DNA of 64,000 nt from Micromonospora kangleipakensis. Its GTDB lineage: Bacteria; Actinomycetota; Actinomycetes; Mycobacteriales; Micromonosporaceae. Made by a program: the position numbers and the translations under genes. The stretch is from contig NZ_SHLD01000001.1 of the NCBI RefSeq assembly GCF_004217615.1, forward strand, positions 7,192,001 to 7,256,000, read 5' to 3'. The notes below the pieces were generated by a model, which was not told where the DNA came from, searched no databases, and worked only from the letters and a program-made list of their open reading frames with translations. Position 1 is the stretch's first letter. Each line of letters starts with the position of its first letter. Shown one piece after another: positions 51,520 to 64,000 of this stretch.

Positions 51520-51560
51520 ACGCCGGTCGGGCCGACCACACGGGACGGCCCGACCGGCGT
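51520..51560. terminator. Bidirectional terminator
   Basis: Perfect 15-bp arms 51520-51534 and 51546-51560 (core CGCCGGTCGGGCCG) with 11-nt loop, between the membrane protein gene and the convergent end of the thiamine operon. Confidence 0.85.
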
Positions 51561-51564
51561 GACC

Positions 51565-56793
<5,229 letters not shown>

Positions 56794-56800
<7 letters not shown>

Positions 56801-57420
56801 CTCAGCGCCCCGAGCAGCTCGGCGGTGGCCCGGGCGGGATCCGCGGCCCCGGAGAGCGCCCCGACCACCGCCACCCCGTACGCCCCGGCGGCCCGCAGCG
56901 CCGGCACGCTCGCGGCGGTCACTCCGCCGATGGCGATCACCGGCACGTCCACCGCCTCGGCGACCGCGCGCACCCCGGCGGGGCCGATCGGCGCGGGCAG
57001 CCCGGTCTTGGTGCCGGTCGGGTGGCAGGGGCCGACGCCCAGGTAGCTGGCCCCGGCGGCGACCGCCTCGGCGGCGCTCCCCGGCTCCCGCGCGGTCGCC
57101 CCGAGCACGGCGGCGGAGCCGAGCACCCGGCGGGCCGCCCGCACCGGCAGGTCCTCCGCGCCGACGTGCCCGCCCGCGGCGTCGACCGCGAGCGCCACGT
57201 GCAGCCGGTCGTTGACCAGGCACGTCGCCCCGTACCGCCGGCAGAGCGCGACCACCCGGCGGGCCAGCTCGTACGCCTGGCGGTCGGTGGCGTCGTCCTC
57301 GACGCGGACCTGGACGACCAGCTCGGCGCGGGCCACCGGCAGGGCGGCGCGCAGCACGGCGAGCGGGTCCCGCCCCGGCCGGGTGTCGGTGATCAGATGC
57401 AGTCGTCCCAGGGACGGCAC
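56794..57420 (-). CDS. thiE: Thiamine-phosphate synthase
   Basis: 208 residues from GTG 57420, with GGGAGGAG 7 nt upstream inside the riboswitch. It joins HMP-PP and thiazole-P. Motifs: LHLITDTRPGRDPL, VVQVRVEDDATDRQ, CLVNDRLHVALAVDAAGGHVGAEDLP, GATAREP, YLGVGPCHPTGTKTGLPAPIG, VIAIGGVTAASVPALRAAGAYGVAVVGAL. It is the first gene of the operon thiE-thiO-thiS-thiG-tenI-thiD-thiC. Confidence 0.92.
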
Positions 57421-57430
57421 GGCAACGCTC

Positions 57431-57517
57431 CTCCCTGCGCCGGCATTACCCGGATCAGGTTCGACGGTCGGGGGCTTCAGCCCCCCTCTCAGCCCGGTGC
57501 ACCGGGCTCCCGTGGGT
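57431..57517 (-). promoter_or_regulatory. TPP riboswitch of the thiamine operon
   Basis: On the minus strand the core elements of the THI element occur in order: CTGAGAGG (57492-57485), a P3a-type stem GGGGGCTGAAGCCCCC, GAACCTGATC (57462-57453), and AATGCCGGCG (57447-57438) leading to CAGGGAGG. The 3' end overlaps the Shine-Dalgarno GGGAGGAG (57435-57428) of thiE. Ligand binding should therefore hide the ribosome binding site, translational control being the expected mode in actinomycetes. Confidence 0.93.
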
Positions 57518-57644
57518 CACTTGCGGCCCTACCGTACGACGGATGGGCGGATCCGCCAAGGGCTGCGGTCGGCTTTTCCCACTGGCCGTCCGATGTCGAC
57601 GCCGGGGGCAGCGGGTGACGATCCGCTCACGCCATGCTGTCCGG

Positions 57645-58566
57645 ATGCCTTCGCCGCCGCGTGTTCCACGACGGCTGTCGTTCCTGCCGTTCCGCGGCAG
57701 TCGGGCCGTCGCCGACGGACTGCTGACCTGGACAATGGTGCGCGGCCCGGCGTGGCGGCGGCTGCTCCCCGACGTCTACGTGCACCGCGACGGCTACCGC
57801 GCGGACGACCACCGGATGTGGTGCGACGCCGTCGCGCTGCGCCTGCCGTCGGACGCGGCGATCGCCGGACGCAGCGCCGCGTACCTCTGGGGCGCCGACC
57901 TCCTCGCCCGCGACGCACCGGTCACCGTGCTGCTGCCGCAGCGCCGCGCGGATGCGACCACACCCCCGCGTCCACCTCGTCCGGTCGATCGTCCCGGTGA
58001 CCGACCGGACGAGCTTCGGCGGCCTGCCGGTCACCACCGCGCTGCGTACCGCCTTCGACCTCGGCCGGCAGGCGCCCCGCATCGACGCGCTGGTCGCCGT
58101 CGACGCGCTGCTGCACCGCCGGGTGGTGAACCTGCCCGCCCTCCGGCGGTACGCCACAGCGCACCCCGGCTGGCCGGGCCTGCCGCTGCTGCGCGAGGTA
58201 CTGACGCTCGCGGAGCCGCTGAGCGAGTCGCCGATGGAGACGAGGCTGCGCCTGCCCCTGCTGGACGCCGGGCTGGGTCCGGTCGCCGCGCAGCACGACG
58301 TGCTGGATCCGCGCGGGCGGTTCGTCGGGCGGGTCGACCTGGCCTGGCCGGCCCTCCGGCTGGCCGTCGAGTACGACGGCGACCACCACCGCGAGCGCGC
58401 CCACTTCCGCCGGGACGTGGCCCGCCTGAACGCGCTACGGGCGGCCGGCTGGCTCGTCCTCCGCTTCACCGCCGACGACGTCCTGCGCCACCCCGCGCAC
58501 ACCGTCGCCGCGGTGGCCGCCGCCCTCCGCGAGCGCCAGGCCACCGCCGTCGCGCGCCCCCACTGA
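57645..58566 (+). pseudogene. DUF559 (VSR-like endonuclease) protein, frameshifted
   Basis: Two frames together make one protein. The first half (ATG 57645 to about 57938) reads RRLSFLPFRGSRAVADGLLTW, WRRLLPDVYVHRDGYRADDHRMWCDAVALRLP and AAYLWGADLLARDAPVTVLLP. The second frame, from about 57940, continues SAARMRPHPRVHLVRS, GLPVTTALRTAFDLGRQAPRIDALVAVDALL and ESPMETRLRLPLLDAG. It ends with the nuclease-like VEYDGDHHRER followed by DVARLNALRAAGWLVLRFTADDVL. A one-base insertion near 57938-57941 explains the break. These fused AbiEi-like/DUF559 proteins are intact and about 300 residues long in relatives (recalled, not searched). Sequencing error is possible. Confidence 0.7.
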
Positions 58567-58680
58567 CACCCCGCGGAGCTCGACCCACCGACGCCGAGCC
58601 TCCGCACACCTGCGCCAGCGAGGACCCGCCCCGCCCGATGCCACCCCCGCACCCGTCGCCGGTCACCGGTCGCCGGTCAC

Positions 58681-58736
58681 CCGTCACCCGTCACCCGTCA
58701 CCCGTCACCCGTCACCCGTCACCCGTCACCCGTCAG
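58681..58736. repeat. 7-bp tandem repeat, eight units
   Basis: CCGTCAC repeated seven times followed by CCGTCAG, running straight into the first inverted repeat. Slightly degenerate units extend to the left (GGTCACCGGTCGCC). Confidence 0.9.
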
Positions 58737-58787
58737 TGGAACACCATGGGTGTCAAAACCGCCCCGGTGACACCCATGACGTTCCAC
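58736..58787. repeat. Inverted repeat element, copy 1
   Basis: Left arm GTGGAACACCATGGGTGTCA (58736-58755) and right arm TGACACCCATGACGTTCCAC (58768-58787) match at 18 of 20 with a 12-nt loop. Preceded by CCGTCA. Confidence 0.85.
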
Positions 58788-58898
58788 CGAGCCCGCCGCC
58801 GCCCGCAGCCAACGTCCGTCCCATGGCTGGGCGGGCGGGAGCCGCTACCCATTCCCGCGCGCCAGGCAGGGCGGCATCTGCCACGCCTCATCCCGTCA

Positions 58899-58949
58899 GT
58901 GGAACGCCATGGGTGTCAAAACCGCTCGGTGACACCCGTGACGTTCCAC
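58899..58949. repeat. Inverted repeat element, copy 2
   Basis: Left arm GTGGAACGCCATGGGTGTCA (58899-58918), right arm TGACACCCGTGACGTTCCAC (58930-58949), 18 of 20 paired, 11-nt loop. Same orientation as copy 1, 163 bp away, and again preceded by CCGTCA. Confidence 0.85.
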
Positions 58950-59148
58950 TCACGGCTCAAACCACGGCGATCTCAGGCAGCGGACGACTCAACCCGCTAC
59001 CCACGCCCGGTGCGGTGCCCAAGCACGCCCCGATGGGATGCCCAAGGGGCACGGCACCGTGCAGCACCCCAGGGCAAGGCCGGTGCAGGTGCAGGTGCCC
59101 GAGCACGGCCCGACACGGCGCTTACGCACGGCCCGGCCCGGCGCGGTG

Positions 59149-59244
59149 CAGTGCAGTGCGGCGCGGTGCAGTGCAGTGCGGCGCGGTGCAGTGCGGCGCG
59201 GTGCAGTGCAGTGCAGTGCGGTGCAGTGCAGTGCAGTTGCAGTG
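59149..59244. repeat. GTGCA-type low-complexity repeat
   Basis: Units of GTGCA and GTGCGGCGCG alternate for about 95 bp (GTGCAGTGCAGTGCGGCGCG pattern repeated), ending in ATAATGCAGTGCCCGGG. Slippage-prone, non-coding. Confidence 0.85.
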
Positions 59245-59343
59245 CGGGCATAATGCAGTGCCCGGGCGGCGTGCGGCGCGCCGGTCGCCCACGGGTGGGG
59301 CGGCCGGGCGCTGGTCCGGGCAGGGTGGCGGGCGGGTGTGCTG

Positions 59344-60297
59344 TCAGAGGATGGCGTCGAGGGCGTCCAGGTCCTCGTCGGTCGGCTGCCAGGTGCCCGC
59401 CTCGGCGTTGGCGCGCACCTGCTCGGGCGTGGTGGCGCCGGCGATCACCGAGGTCACGGCGGGACGGGCGGCCAGCCCGCCGATGGCCACCTGGAGCATG
59501 GTGATCCCGCGCTCCGCGGCGTACGCCTCGATCGCCTCGATGGTGTCCCAGTCCGCGGCGGCTAGGCGCTCGGCGTACCGGCCGCCACCGGAGAGCCGGC
59601 TGCCGGCGGGCGGCGCCTCGCCGCGCTTGTACTTGCCGGTGAGCAGCCCGTTGGCGAGCGGGAAGAACGGCAGCATGCCGAGGCCGAACCGCTCGCACGC
59701 GGGGATCACCTCGGCCTCGACGGACCGCTCCAGCAGTGAGTAGTGGTTCTGCGCGCTGATGAAGCGGGTCCGCCCCTGGGAGGAGGCGGTCCAGTCGGCG
59801 TCGGCGATCTGCCAGCCGGCGAAGTTCGAGTTGCCGAGGTAGCGGACCTTGCCGGCCCGCACCAGGTCGTCCAGCGCGGCGAGGGTCTCGTCGATCGGGG
59901 TGCCGGGGTCGGGCTCGTGCATCTGGTACAGGTCGATGTGGTCGGTGCCGAGCCGGCGCAGCGACGCCTCGACCGCGCGGGCGATGTAGCGGCGGGCGCC
60001 GCGGGCGCCGAAGTCCGGGCCGTTGAGGCCGTGCATGTCCATGCCGAACTTGGTGGCGACCACGACGTCGTCCCGGCGGCCCTTGAGCGCCTGGCCGAGC
60101 AGTTCCTCGGAGCCGCCCTGCGGCTCGCCGTAGATGTCGGCGGTGTCGAAGAAGTTGATGCCGGCGTCGAGGGCGGCGTCCACCACCGCCCGGGTGCCGT
60201 CGAGGTCGAGCTTGCGGCCGAAGTTGTTGCAGCCGATGCCGACCACGGACATTACGAGCCCGGAGTCGCCCAGCCGGCGGTAGGTCATCTCAGTCAC
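59344..60297 (-). CDS. Aldo/keto reductase
   Basis: 317 residues from GTG 60297 (GGTGGA upstream; GTG 60306 and ATG 60288 are alternatives). TIM-barrel [29 protein letters not shown], catalytic Asp and Tyr in [20 protein letters not shown], Lys in [11 protein letters not shown], His in [52 protein letters not shown], and the NADPH-binding [18 protein letters not shown]. Substrate unknown (KefF/YghZ-like group). Single gene followed downstream by the repeat nest. Confidence 0.93.
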   Translation of the reverse strand: MTEMTYRRLGDSGLVMSVVGIGCNNFGRKLDLDGTRAVVDAALDAGINFFDTADIYGEPQGGSEELLGQALKGRRDDVVVATKFGMDMHGLNGPDFGARGARRYIARAVEASLRRLGTDHIDLYQMHEPDPGTPIDETLAALDDLVRAGKVRYLGNSNFAGWQIADADWTASSQGRTRFISAQNHYSLLERSVEAEVIPACERFGLGMLPFFPLANGLLTGKYKRGEAPPAGSRLSGGGRYAERLAAADWDTIEAIEAYAAERGITMLQVAIGGLAARPAVTSVIAGATTPEQVRANAEAGTWQPTDEDLDALDAIL

Positions 60298-60440
60298 GAG
60301 ATCCACCCTATGCCCGCCAGGTTGTCGTCACGGGGCGAGCCGGCCGGCGGACGTCCCGGGCCGGACCGACCGTCCCACGCACCGCGGACCGCCGGCCCCC
60401 GGCGGCCCCCGGCGGCCCGCGCGTCGCAGCCACGGCTCGA

Positions 60441-60473
60441 CGGTGATTCGTTCACGACATCAGCTTCATAGCG
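60441..60473. repeat. Dispersed 33-bp repeat, third copy
   Basis: 28 of 33 bases identical to 23257-23289; see that entry. A short CGGTGA appears inverted at its right side (60486 region), hinting at terminal inverted repeats. Confidence 0.6.
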
Positions 60474-60550
60474 ACCGCGAAGCATTCACCGGCAGAGCCC
60501 GATCACCCCGCGACCCCTGCCGCCACCCGAGGCCGACCAGGTGGCACCGG

Positions 60551-61348
60551 TCAGCGCAGCGCCTCCGCGACCAGCCGGCGGGCCGCCTCGATGGTGGCGG
60601 ACAACTCGGCCGGGGTCTGCCCGACGCTGCCGAGCAGTCGCTGCGCCCGGGCCGCGAAGTCGGGCGGCGCGCCGGGCAGCCGGCCCGCCGAGGCGATCAT
60701 GCCCTTCTCGTTGACCAGCCACCGCCCGGCCCGGCCGTGCATCGCCTGGGCCAGCACGCCGACCACCCGGAACAGGCAGCCGGCCACGTATCCGGCGTCG
60801 CCGGCGGCGGCGCCCTTCGCCGCGCCGTCGAGCAGGAACCCGGCCTCCCACCCGCCGGCCACCAGGGCGGCGGCCAGCGCGGGCGGGTACGACGAGGTCT
60901 CCTGCCGCAGCGCCGTCAGCTCACCGGTCGGGTCGCCGAGCACCTGGCAGAGCGCCACCTCCCCGGCGTACGTGTGGGAGTAGAAGCCGAGCGGATGCCC
61001 GGCCTGCACGCCGACCTGGTAGCGGCCGGCGCGGCAGTCGGCCCAGCTCCGGTGCACCCGGTCGAGGTCGCGGTAGATCCAGTCGACGGCGACGCCACCG
61101 ATCCGCAACCACCCGCCGCCGTCGACCCAGGGTCCCCAGCCGCCGGGCGCGGTGAGCTCCACCTCGTCGTCGGCGACCACGGCGGCCACCTCCCGCAACG
61201 CGGCCACATCGAGCGCGCCCCGGTAGTAGAGGCCGAGGTCCCAGTCCGAGTCGGGCCGGTGCTCGCCGCGGGCGCGGCTGCCGCCGAGCGCCACGGCCAC
61301 CACCCCGTCCACCGCGTGGAGCCGGTCGACCAGCCCGTCGTCGATCAC
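60551..61348 (-). CDS. Nucleotidyltransferase-domain protein
   Basis: 265 residues from GTG 61348, overlapping the ABC-F stop (GTGA). N-terminal nucleotidyltransferase motif VVAVALGGSRARGEHRPDSDWDLGLYY: GGS followed by Asp-x-Asp, the pattern of the MNT/aminoglycoside nucleotidyltransferase group, with a third acidic residue probably in VDWIYRDLD. The C-terminal half is helical (DUF4037-like: AGYVAGCLFRVVGVLAQAMHGRAGRWLVNEKG). It may adenylylate an antibiotic or a cell component. Coupling to an ABC-F gene is notable because both families include resistance proteins. Confidence 0.85.
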   Translation of the reverse strand: MIDDGLVDRLHAVDGVVAVALGGSRARGEHRPDSDWDLGLYYRGALDVAALREVAAVVADDEVELTAPGGWGPWVDGGGWLRIGGVAVDWIYRDLDRVHRSWADCRAGRYQVGVQAGHPLGFYSHTYAGEVALCQVLGDPTGELTALRQETSSYPPALAAALVAGGWEAGFLLDGAAKGAAAGDAGYVAGCLFRVVGVLAQAMHGRAGRWLVNEKGMIASAGRLPGAPPDFAARAQRLLGSVGQTPAELSATIEAARRLVAEALR

Positions 61349-63024
61349 TTCACGTCCCAGACCGGCTCCGTCGCCTCCACCACCTCGCCGTCGCCGCGGA
61401 ACAGCACGAAGCGGTCGAAGGAACGGGTGAACCACCGGTCGTGGGTCACCGCGATAACGGTCCCCTCGAACGCGGTCAGCCCCGCCTCCAACGCCTCGGC
61501 GGAGGCCAGGTCGAGGTTGTCCGTCGGCTCGTCGAGCAGCAACAGGGTCGCCCCGGACAGCTCCAACAGCAGCACCAGGAACCTCGCCTGCTGCCCTCCG
61601 GAGAGGGTGCCGAACCGCTGGTCACCCTGGCCGGCCAGCTCGTACCGGCTGAGCGCGGCCATCGCCGCGTGCCGGTCCATCCCGGCGCGGTGTTCGTCGC
61701 CCCGCCACAGGATGTCGACCAGCGTCTTCGCCATCAGCTCGGGCCGGTCGTGGGTCTGCGAGAAGTGCCCGGGCCGGACCCGGGCGCCGAGCCGCACCAC
61801 GCCGTCGTGGGTGACGGGGGCGAGCGCGCCCGCCCCGTCGACCGGGGTGTTGGCCGGCTCCGGGTCGGTGCCGCCCCGGGCGAGCAGCCGGAGGAAGTGG
61901 GACTTCCCCGTCCCGTTGGCGCCGAGCACCGCGACCCGGTCGCCGTACCAGATCTCCAGGTCGAAGGGGTAGGTCAGGCCGTCGAGCTCAACCTGCTCGG
62001 CGACGACCGCGCGCTTGCCGGTCCGCCCGCCGGTGAGGCGCATCCGAATGTCCTGGTCCTTCGGCGGTACGGGCGGCGGCCCGGCCTCCTCGAACTTGCG
62101 CAACCGGGTCTGCGCGGCCTGGTACCGCGAGGCCATCCCGTCGTTGTACGCGGCCTTCTGCTTGTACATCAGCATCAGCTCGCGGAGCTTCTGGTGCTCC
62201 TCGTCCCAGCGGCGGCGCAGCTCGTCGAGGCGGGCGTGCCGGGCGACCCGCGCCTCGTGCCAGCTCGCGAAGCCGCCCGGGTGCACCCAGGCGCTGCCGC
62301 CCTCGACGGCGACCACCCGGTCGGCGGTCTGCGCGAGGAGCTCCCGGTCGTGCGACACGTAGAGCACCGACTTGCCGGACTCGCGCAGCCGCGCCTCCAG
62401 CCACCGTTTGCCGGGCACGTCGAGGAAGTTGTCCGGCTCGTCGAGGAGCAGCACCTCGTCGGTGCCGCGGAGCAGCAGCTCCAGGGCGAAGCGCTTCTGC
62501 TGGCCGCCGGAGAGGGTCCGGACGGGCCGCTCCCGGGCGGCGTCCCAGGGCAGGTCGAGCACGATGGTCGCGACGGTGTCGAAGAGCACCTCGGCGTCGT
62601 ACCCGCCGGCCTCGCCCCAGGCCGCGAGCGCGTCCGCGTACGCGAGCTGGGCCTTGCCGGCGGCGGTGCTGTACTTGCCGCGGACCTCGGCGTCCCGCAT
62701 GGCCGCCTCGGTGGCGACGAGCCGGCGGCCGGCGTCGCGCAGCGCCGGCAGGGCGAGCGAGAGGGCCAGGTCGGCGAGCGTGGTGTCGTCCCCGATCATG
62801 CCGATGAACTGCCGCATCACGCCGAGGCCGCCGGAGCGGGCGACCACGCCGGTCTTCACCGGCAGGTCACCGGCGACCATCCGCAGCAGGGTCGTCTTGC
62901 CGGCGCCGTTCGGCCCGACCAGGGCCACCTTGGCGCCCTCACCGACCCGGAACGACACGTCGGCGAAGAGTTCCCGACCGTCGGGCAGGATGTGCCCCAC
63001 CGCTGCCACGTCCACGTATCCCAC
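61345..63024 (-). CDS. ABC-F ATP-binding protein
   Basis: 559 residues from GTG 63024 (start uncertain). Two ATPase domains without membrane helices. First: Walker A GPNGAGKTTL, signature LSGGQQKRFALE, Walker B VLLLDEPDNFLD, VSHDRELL. An interdomain linker follows (about 260-330, charged and helical). Second: GANGTGKSHFL, LSGGQQARFLVLLLELSGATLLLLDEPTDNLD (in parts), VTHDRWF. ABC-F proteins act on the ribosome, as translation factors (EttA-like) or antibiotic resistance proteins. It is coupled to the nucleotidyltransferase gene. Confidence 0.92.
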   Translation of the reverse strand: MGYVDVAAVGHILPDGRELFADVSFRVGEGAKVALVGPNGAGKTTLLRMVAGDLPVKTGVVARSGGLGVMRQFIGMIGDDTTLADLALSLALPALRDAGRRLVATEAAMRDAEVRGKYSTAAGKAQLAYADALAAWGEAGGYDAEVLFDTVATIVLDLPWDAARERPVRTLSGGQQKRFALELLLRGTDEVLLLDEPDNFLDVPGKRWLEARLRESGKSVLYVSHDRELLAQTADRVVAVEGGSAWVHPGGFASWHEARVARHARLDELRRRWDEEHQKLRELMLMYKQKAAYNDGMASRYQAAQTRLRKFEEAGPPPVPPKDQDIRMRLTGGRTGKRAVVAEQVELDGLTYPFDLEIWYGDRVAVLGANGTGKSHFLRLLARGGTDPEPANTPVDGAGALAPVTHDGVVRLGARVRPGHFSQTHDRPELMAKTLVDILWRGDEHRAGMDRHAAMAALSRYELAGQGDQRFGTLSGGQQARFLVLLLELSGATLLLLDEPTDNLDLASAEALEAGLTAFEGTVIAVTHDRWFTRSFDRFVLFRGDGEVVEATEPVWDVK

Positions 63025-63065
63025 GCCGGCATCCTGCCCGAGCGACCGGGGCGGGCGACACTCGA

Positions 63066-63680
63066 TTACCGGGTGACCCGCAGCACCCGGTAGCCCTTCT
63101 GGCTGGCGTGCCGTTCCACCTGCCAGCCCTGCTCGACGAGCCAACGGTGCAGCGAGTCGCCGCCGAGGTGCCGGGCGACGACCAGCCAGGCGACCCCGTC
63201 CGGGGCGAGCCGGGGCAGCCAGCGGCGCAGCAGCTCGTGCAGCTCGGCCTTGCCGATCCGGATGGGCGGGTTGGACCAGAGCTCGGCGAAGGTGAGGTCC
63301 GCCGGTACGTCGTCCGGGGCCGCCACCCGCACCCGGTCGGCCGCGCCGACCCGGGCGGCGTTGGCGGCGGTGAGGGCGCGGGCCCGCTCGTTGACGTCGA
63401 CCGCCCAGACGGTGGCGTCCGGCGCGCAGGTGGCGAGCACGCAGCTGATCGGGCCGAACCCGCAGCCCAGGTCGAGCAGCGGCCCGGCGGTGCCGGGCGA
63501 CGGCAGCTCCGCCTTGCGCAACAGCACGGCGGTGCCGGGGTCGAGGCGGTCCGCGGAGAAGACGCCCCCGGCCGAGGTGAGGGTGAAGTCGCGCCCGGCG
63601 ACGGAAAACTCGACCTCGCGCGGCTGGGCGGCGGTCGTGGGTTCAGCGGTGAAGTAGTGGTCGCCGGTCACGTCCGGCAT
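63066..63680 (-). CDS. RsmC/RlmG-like rRNA methyltransferase domain protein
   Basis: 204 residues from ATG 63680. Short N-terminus, then LTSAGGVFSADRLDPGTAVLL, motif I LLDLGCGFGPISCVLAT, acidic VWAVDVNERARALTAANAARVGA and the catalytic-type SNPPIRIGKAELHELLRRWLPRL. C-terminal ASQKGYRVLRVTR. This is the catalytic half of the RsmC (16S m2G1207) family; single-domain forms are common in actinobacteria. Translated just before the ABC-F gene, 41 bp apart, so a ribosome-linked operon is plausible. Confidence 0.88.
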   Translation of the reverse strand: MPDVTGDHYFTAEPTTAAQPREVEFSVAGRDFTLTSAGGVFSADRLDPGTAVLLRKAELPSPGTAGPLLDLGCGFGPISCVLATCAPDATVWAVDVNERARALTAANAARVGAADRVRVAAPDDVPADLTFAELWSNPPIRIGKAELHELLRRWLPRLAPDGVAWLVVARHLGGDSLHRWLVEQGWQVERHASQKGYRVLRVTR

Positions 63681-63798
63681 TGTCGCACCGGCCGACGGGG
63701 GCCGGTCGACGGGCGTGACGGACAGCAAGACACGCCACCTCCGCCGGAATTTCCCAATATTACCCCCTAAAGGGACAATCGGTCCTACTGTGGGCCAC
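63681..63798. other. Divergent promoter region
   Basis: The 118 bp between the methyltransferase gene and the last gene contain an AT-rich core (63749-63780, CCCAATATTACCCCCTAAAG) unlike its surroundings; promoters for both directions are likely there. Confidence 0.45.
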
Positions 63799-64000
63799 AT
63801 GGTGTATCGGTACGAGTCCGATGAGGACGCCTTCCTGGAGTACCCGGAGCCCGGGTCCAACCTGTCGGTGCTCGGCGTCGGTGCGCCTCCGCCCGCCGGG
63901 CCGTCCCCGTCCCGCTTCCCCGCCCCGTCGCTGCCGCCACCGGCCCGGACGACCCGGCCGGCGACCGACGCCGGTCCGAGCCCGGCTGGACCCCCGGTCG
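63799..64000 (+). CDS. Start of an unidentified Pro-rich protein, cut by window edge
   Basis: ATG 63799 opens a frame that continues to the edge (67 codons). It begins MVYRYESDEDAFLEYPEPG, then becomes Pro/Ala/Ser-rich. Codon use is that of real genes in the window. The acidic, aromatic N-terminus followed by a disordered linker resembles actinobacterial membrane or signalling proteins with a later folded domain. Too little is seen to name it. Confidence 0.6.
   Translation, partial: MVYRYESDEDAFLEYPEPGSNLSVLGVGAPPPAGPSPSRFPAPSLPPPARTTRPATDAGPSPAGPPV

Larger units (their letters stand above)
58567..59343. other. 777-bp intergenic repeat nest
   Basis: It holds a 7-bp tandem array, two copies of an inverted repeat and a GTGCA-rich low-complexity stretch, each listed separately. 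No coding potential with the codon bias of the neighbours was seen. Confidence 0.7.

Noticed and set aside
58681..58736. CRISPR or telomere-like array
   Set aside because: 7-bp unit without spacers; internal to the window and short.

Overview
The window is very GC-rich DNA with frequent GTG starts, stop/start overlaps of the ATGA or GTGA type, and a conservon (kinase, roadblock, DUF742 and GTPase genes). It also has mycothiol-group style nitrate genes and WXG/EspC-type secretion substrates. Together these point to an actinomycete, most likely of the Micromonospora type (family inferred from protein style, not from a marker gene). No rRNA, tRNA, CRISPR array, prophage or intact insertion sequence was seen.

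Layout. 0-6.4 kb: the end of a DUF4142 protein, a heterodimeric ABC exporter with one degenerate ATPase, then a four-gene cassette (YbaB-like protein, EspC-like protein, papain-fold toxin, Imm35-like immunity protein). 6.4-15.5 kb: a core block on the minus strand with the tRNA t6A genes tsaE, tsaB and tsaD plus rimI, alr, nnrD, acpS and ung, interrupted by a frameshifted HTH gene. 15.7-17.7 kb: an EspC-like protein and a DUF1023 hydrolase. 17.8-25.8 kb: glmS, an MmpS-like protein, two PLP enzymes, glmM, rpsI and rplM. 26-37.6 kb: nitrate assimilation (narK, nitrate reductase, a ferredoxin-like flavoprotein, nirB, nirD and an NnaR-type regulator) with a well-formed GlnR box. A MazF-type toxin-antitoxin pair, an SDR and a methyltransferase lie between narK and the reductase. 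37.7-43.9 kb: a conservon cvnABCD whose kinase has a nitrate-sensor-like architecture, divergent from a branched-chain-type binding lipoprotein. 43.9-48.3 kb: a divergent ABC importer cluster (binding protein, permease, ATPase, LLM oxidoreductase, cupin). 48.4-51.5 kb: a membrane protein with a very long disordered tail. 51.6-57.5 kb: a seven-gene thiamine operon under a TPP riboswitch. 57.6-59.3 kb: a frameshifted DUF559 gene and a nest of repeats. 59.3-64 kb: aldo/keto reductase, nucleotidyltransferase, ABC-F protein, RsmC-like methyltransferase and the start of a divergent gene.

The most unusual signal is a set of short intergenic cassettes that are complete mini reading frames. The previous gene's stop overlaps the mini-ORF start, the mini-ORF ends with an in-frame ribosome binding site, and its stop overlaps the next gene's start. 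A 59-bp version occurs once between tsaB and rimI and four times in perfect tandem between alr and a hydrolase gene. An unrelated 80-bp version lies between nirB and nirD, and a 37-codon version lies just before nirB. All end in Glu-Val-Thr/Ala-X-stop because the Shine-Dalgarno sequence is read in frame. Four of the six base differences between the two 59-bp variants are synonymous. The cassettes look like units that can insert or multiply between coupled genes without breaking translational coupling.
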